Part shown: piece by piece, positions 59,929 through 64,000 of the stretch | How the letters are laid out: the number at the start of each line of letters is the position of its first letter | Numbering within the stretch: position 1 is the stretch's first letter | Assembly (NCBI GenBank): GCA_003255025.1 | Contig: QANY01008720.1 | Location: 2,350,882-2,414,881 of the forward strand | Source: Datisca glomerata | Taxonomy: Eukaryota > Streptophyta > Magnoliopsida > Cucurbitales > Datiscaceae | Reading direction: 5' to 3' | Length of the DNA stretch: 64,000 bases | The notes under the pieces: model-generated | What the model saw: only the letters and a program-made list of their open reading frames with translations | Database searches by the model: none | Told to the model about the DNA's origin: nothing | Translations under genes and position numbers: made by a program

Positions 59929-60588
59929 CTCCCAAAACAATTTGAGAAGAAAAATAAGATCTATCCTTCTTTTCTATATTTCGGCGGCACCTAGGGGAGA
60001 GAGAGAGAAACTGTATTTTTTCTACTCTGTGTAATCACACACTGTGTCGGAGATAGAGATACAATCCTATGGCCATCCTGTACAGGCAAAATTTCACACA
60101 ACACATAGTAAAATCTAGACCGAAGACTCCATCAAAGAGAAGATAGAGTGAGAACCACATGATCAACTATGTGGTTATAAAGAATAGACCAATCAGACGA
60201 AAGTACATGGATTGCTGACATGACAATCCAAAGAGAAGTTAATCAAGATCATTAGATTGATTAGAAGGTCAAGATTCACTTGGTTGTTATTGTTGATAAG
60301 TTGAATCTCAGGGAACATTTCATTGATCCTATATGAAGACCTATAAATAGAGGCAAGATGTAACTTCAAACAGGAGACAACAACTCTCAACACTCATTAG
60401 CCTTGTAAACCCCTTCTCCATAATGAAATACTATCTAAATCTTCTCGTGGTTTTTCTTCCCTTTAAAAGTTTTCCATGTAAATCATGGTGTCATTATTCT
60501 CTCTCTCTAAACTATTCTCTTGATTTTCATATTATGATGTAAGAAATTTATGACCGATTATCAAAGATGGTGGAATTTTTCCTTTACA
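59929..60588 (+). mobile_element. LTR of an unclassified retroelement
   Basis: Begins TGAGTGTGGGCTCC and ends CTTTACA. It has a TATA box (CTATAAATAG, 60341-60350) about 250 bases before the end and is followed after two bases by TGGTGCTTTCATTGAAAG, a plausible primer-binding site. The start motif also occurs at 4557. Size (660 bp) and layout fit a 5' LTR; the interior (60589 onward) continues past the window. Confidence 0.5.
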
Positions 60589-60985
60589 TTTGGTGCTTTC
60601 ATTGAAAGTGAGAGAAAAAGCTCAAGAAATTCCTCCCAAAACGCTCAACACTAAATCAAACGCCCCCTCAACAACGAAAGCAGAAATAGAAACGGAAGTA
60701 GAAGTGGAAGCGGAAGCAAAATTGGAAGCGGGAACGAAAAGGATAACGGGATGGAAACTAAAAATGGAAGTAAAAATGAAAATGACTACGGAACCGAAAA
60801 TCGAAAATGAAGAACAGTAAATTCACTCATTCATATTCGATTGGTTTATTTCTTTTGTGAAATTATTATTTAAAAAGAATTATTAACACTATTCGTGGAA
60901 TTGAATTTGGCAAATTCAACAACCACTACGAGGGGACAACAAAACTCACTGATTGCCGGACGATTGAAACTCTGCTTGTGACAGC
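60589..60985 (+). other. Lys/Glu-rich open frame after the LTR
   Basis: The frame 60590-60820 encodes a low-complexity lysine- and glutamate-rich peptide (ETEVEVEAEAKLEAG). It lies where gag would start but shows no gag motif, and its GGAAGCGGAAG text grades into the minisatellite that follows, so it may be repeat-derived. Confidence 0.3.
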
Positions 60986-60989
60986 AAAA

Positions 60990-61625
60990 AAGATGAAAAA
61001 ATGACAGAAATGGAAAAGGCATGGTGACTGGAACGGGAAACGTTATGGCAACGGGAAGGGGAAATGTTGTGGCAATGGGAATGAGAAACGTTGAGAACGG
61101 GAAACGTTGTGGTAACAAGAGCGAAAATGTTGAGAACGATAAATGTTATGGCAACATGAATGAGAAACGTTGAGAACGGGAAATATTGTGGCAACAGGAA
61201 TGAGAAATGTTGAGAACAAGAGCGGGAAACGTTGAGAACAGGAAGCATTGTGGAAACGGGAACGAGAAATGTTGAGAACAAAAAATGTTGTGGCAACAAA
61301 AGAGGAAACGTTGAGAATAGAAAATGTTGTGGCAACATGAACGGGAAACATTGATAACGGGAAACGTTGTGGCAACGGGAATGAGAATGGGAAATGTTGT
61401 GGCAATGGGAACGGGAACAGGAAACGTTGTGGCAACGGGAACGGGAAACGTTGTGGCAACAGGAACGGGAACGGGAAACGTTTAGGACAGGAAACATTGT
61501 GGCAACGGTAACGGGAAACGTTGTGGTAACGACAATGGAAATGTCGTGGCAACGAGGACGAAAATGGCAATGGGTATGACACTGAAAATGGAAGCCAAAA
61601 TGGAAATGACATGGCAACGGAACCG
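60990..61625 (+). repeat. Minisatellite of GGGAAACGTTGTGGCAACG type
   Basis: About 630 bp of variable tandem units 18-35 bp long, built from GGGAACGGGAAACGTT and GTGGCAACGG with GAGAACGGG insertions, more than 20 occurrences. The long minus-strand open frames here (61617-60946 and 61612-61043) are by-products of the repeat, giving Phe/Pro/His/Cys-rich strings, and are not counted as genes. Confidence 0.9.
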
Positions 61626-61789
61626 AAAGTGAAAAGGGTAAACTTGTTCCTTGTTTATTTGATTAACGTTATTATTGTCATATTTCTTTTACGCCATTAT
61701 TATTAAGAAAATAGAACTGAAAATGTCAAAAAAAAGAATTTGTTAAGATCAATTTGATGCATGTAAAATAAAATTTTAAATTTTAAATT

Positions 61790-62000
61790 CAAATCTGAAT
61801 CTTAAATTATATTTTGAATTTTGAAATATCTTATCTGCAATGATAAGATTGTCATATTTTGAACAATAAAATATCTTATCAAAACTTTGCTTTGATAAGA
61901 TAATCCAGAATTTGAATTCTAACTCAAATTTTAAATCACATTTTGAATTGTGAAACATCTTATCTAAAACTTGTTATAATAAGATTGTTTGAAATTTTAA
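61790..62000. repeat. 128-bp duplication, AT-rich
   Basis: TTAAATTATATTTTGAATTT (61804) and TTAAATCACATTTTGAATTG (61931) head two copies that share ATCTTATCT and ATAAGATTG. The inverted motif CTTATC/GATAAG is repeated six times. Confidence 0.75.
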
Positions 62001-62180
62001 ATTTAAAATCTTGATTGATAAACGAAAAAAAATAAATTTTCGATTGGTGTATATTCGAAGATCTTTTCTTTTCTTTTACGTGTGTAAAAGTGCAGGAAAA
62101 TAAGGGATGAGCAAACAATGAGAACGAGAAAAGTTTTTAGAACGAAAAAAATGTCTTGAGAAAGGAATAGAAAATTTTAC

Positions 62181-62606
62181 CTGCATCAAATCATAGCTCA
62201 AGTTGTTGACGAGCTCACCAATACCAGGTCTCTTCATGCTGTTAGTATCGGCGTCAGACTGAATGCCGCAAAGAACAACATGAGAAGCCACGACATCATC
62301 AAGGGAACTCACAAATTCTGGAACGGGAGCATTGGAAAATCATTTCAACCTCCACAGAGCTGGTAAAGGTTCACCAGCAGTAGTGCTCTGGAACCCAGAA
62401 CCATTTCCTGGAGCGGGAGTACCCACAACGGGAACACCTGAGCGGGAAGAACTTGAAGTATTCGTCGAGGTCCCAACGGGACCAACGAATTTGCTGCAAA
62501 GTCTTCTTGTCATCCTTATGTCTGCTTGGGCTCGATCAAACCACTCTTGGTCGTTCGATGAGTTAGATGAACTCAAAAAGTTGGAATTATCATACGCGGA
62601 ATGCAA
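62181..62606 (-). pseudogene. Exon-like fragment of unidentified host gene
   Basis: A minus-strand frame from about 62606 to 62181 reads NDQEWFDRAQADIRMTRRLC, a Gly/Ser/Thr-rich linker, an in-frame stop (TGA near 62337), then PEFVSSLDDVVASHVVLCGI and MKRPGIGELVNNLSYDLMQ. It ends at a good splice donor (CAG/GTAAAA). Composition is balanced and unlike the repeats on both sides, and the frame is coherent across the stop. That suggests an exon copied from a cellular gene into this element. I cannot name the gene. Confidence 0.5.
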
Positions 62607-62787
62607 AATGTCTTGACAATGAAAAAAATCTTAACAACGGGATGTCTTGACAACAAGAACGAAGGAAATCATGACAACATGAATCGTTATCCACTATGGG
62701 AAAGGCAACGAGAGTGGAAAATGAAAAGGGAGCTGAAACAATAACAGAAACAGAAAATGTTGGAAGGAAATTACATGACAAATCTTA

Positions 62788-63240
62788 AAGATATGAAAAG
62801 TCAACTTCTTGGAAAATTTTACGGAATTCAATTTGGAGCTCCCTATCAAAAGTTATAGTACTTTCACTACATGTTGTTCAGAAACAAAGACTACGTAGAA
62901 TAGTAAATTTAGGAATTTATACTGTATCGAATGGGAGCTGGACACATAGCGAATAATATATTATTATAAAGATATGGAAGTCTACTTCTTGAGAAATTTT
63001 ACGGAATTAATTTTGGAGCTCACAACAAAAAGTTATGATGGTTTTCATAAAGGTTGTTCGAGAAAGCAGAATATGCAGAGTGATCAACTTCGATAATCAA
63101 ACTGAATTTACTGGGAGTCAACTACACGGCAAATCGTATATCATCGGAAATATACAAAAGTCTACTTCTCAGCAAATTTTATGGAATTCAGTTTGGAGAT
63201 CCTCATCCAAAGTTATGGAAATTCTCATGGAGGATGTTTA
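62788..63240 (+). repeat. 180-bp tandem repeat, two and a half copies
   Basis: A block like GTCTACTTCTTGAGAAATTT, ACGGAATT, TTTGGAGCTC and AAAGTTATG recurs at about 62790, 62970 and 63147. The period of 175-180 bp is in the range typical of plant satellites. Confidence 0.85.
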
Positions 63241-63243
63241 GGA

Positions 63244-63555
63244 AAGAAACGGGCCCCTGAGCTCGCCAAGAATTCATGTCCATGAAGGTTTTTGCTTTCT
63301 AAAGGAAACGGAAACGGGCCCCTGAGCTCACCAAGAGATTCATGTCCATGAAGGCTTTTGCTTTCTAAAGGAAACAGAAACGGGCCCCTAAGCTCACCAA
63401 GAGTTCATGTCCGTGAAAGCTTTTTGCTTTCTAAAGGAAATGAAAATGAGCCCCTGAACTCGCTAAGAGTTCATGTCCATGAAAGCTTTTGTTTTCTAAA
63501 GAAAACGAAAATGGGCCCTTAAGCTCACTAAGAGCTTAAGTCCATGAAGAATAGT
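63244..63555 (+). repeat. 65-bp tandem repeat, five units
   Basis: Units of 59-66 bp (ACGGGCCCCTGAGCTCACCA, TTCATGTCCATGAAGGCTTT, TGCTTTCTAAAGGAAA) start near 63248, 63310, 63376, 63443 and 63508; the last copies are the most diverged. It follows directly on the 180-bp array. Confidence 0.9.
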
Positions 63556-64000
63556 GTTTGCAGCACAACCACCTAAAGGAAAAAAAAGAAAGAAATTTGG
63601 AAATAAGGATATTCTGAAGAAGGAAGAGCTCTAAAAAGAAATACCTCTGAAAAGAAGGAAGAATGAAGAATTCTAGAAGAAAAGAACTCCGAAAAGGAAA
63701 GAAATTTGAAAAGGAAGAAGTCTGAAAAAAAAAATTCAAAAGCAATAAATCTAAAAGGAATGGAGAATTGCAAAGGAAGAAGTTCTCAAGATGTTTGAAT
63801 CTTGGAAAGAGTATTCAACACTTAGAAATAACCAAAAAGGAGAAAGAGAGAAATATGAAAGAGAGGAAAAGAAAGAAAACAAAGGAAAATAAAATAAGAA
63901 GCAAATGAATCTTCAAAAAGAATTTTAAAAAAGGAACCAGATGAGAATTGTGAGGTCAAGCAATCAATGGTTGTATTGGCTACGTCTAAGGAAACCGAGA
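63556..64000 (+). other. Purine-rich region, no gene
   Basis: About 440 bp with strong strand asymmetry: the plus strand is nearly all A and G (GAAGAAGG, GAAAAGAAAG). The minus-strand frames here are Phe/Leu/Ser-rich artefacts. It may be the continuing interior of the element that starts at 59929. Confidence 0.6.

Noticed and set aside
60946..61617. Two long overlapping minus-strand open frames (223 and 189 codons)
   Set aside because: They are translations of a short tandem repeat in two frames; composition is Cys/His/Phe/Pro-rich with no start context or domain.
63536..63773. Phe/Ser-rich minus-strand open frames
   Set aside because: Artefacts of a purine-rich plus strand with few possible stop codons on the complement.

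Overview
The window is nuclear DNA from a flowering plant, most likely a eudicot. It is strongly AT-rich, its only clearly intact protein gene is a plant-specific IQ67-domain (IQD) gene with two spliceosomal introns, and nearly everything else is plant transposable elements in various stages of decay. One N at 24141 suggests draft assembly sequence. The species cannot be named from the sequence.

Layout. 1-5905: the end of a hAT-like element, LTR-like sequence with a primer-binding site, and a reverse-strand Ty1/copia LTR with a gag remnant. 5906-12542: a broken Ty3/gypsy element of the Tat/Ogre type (protease, G-patch, RT, two RNase H domains, integrase) ending in a tandem array of about 74-bp units. 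12543-16075: 3' LTR and pol of a reverse-strand copia element. 16076-21836: a gag-like coiled-coil fragment, a 600-bp-spaced direct repeat and gene-free AT-rich DNA. 21840-25771: a complete CACTA transposon (3-bp target duplication GAC) carrying exons copied from a gene for the PP2A regulatory subunit B''. 26823-28587: the IQD gene, reverse strand, three exons, 406 codons. 31680-31985: a block that looks organellar. 32643-35208: PIF/Harbinger remnant. 35555-35921: a foldback Mutator-type MITE. 35950-38340: copia gag and integrase, reverse strand. 39899-43480: a 43/87-bp tandem array and a gypsy-like LTR. 46381-51141: Helitron-like ends, a LINE RNase H remnant, and a Pack-MULE (48679-50168, 9-bp target duplication) carrying the first exon of an At1g16860-like membrane-protein gene. 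51912-58218: a hAT transposon (8-bp target duplication) split by a deleted copia element with two LTRs of about 2.1 kb. 58219-64000: a LINE remnant, an LTR with a TATA box, and a run of four unrelated tandem arrays surrounding another exon-like fragment.

No transposon here looks autonomous: every pol or transposase frame has stops, shifts or deletions. The biological interest lies in the gene-capturing elements (CACTA, Pack-MULE and the 62.2-62.6 kb fragment), in nested insertions whose order can be read from target duplications, and in tandem arrays that probably arose within LTR retrotransposons. I found no evidence of a new enzymatic or defence system. Identifications rest on recognising motifs by eye, and boundaries given as approximate could shift by tens of bases.
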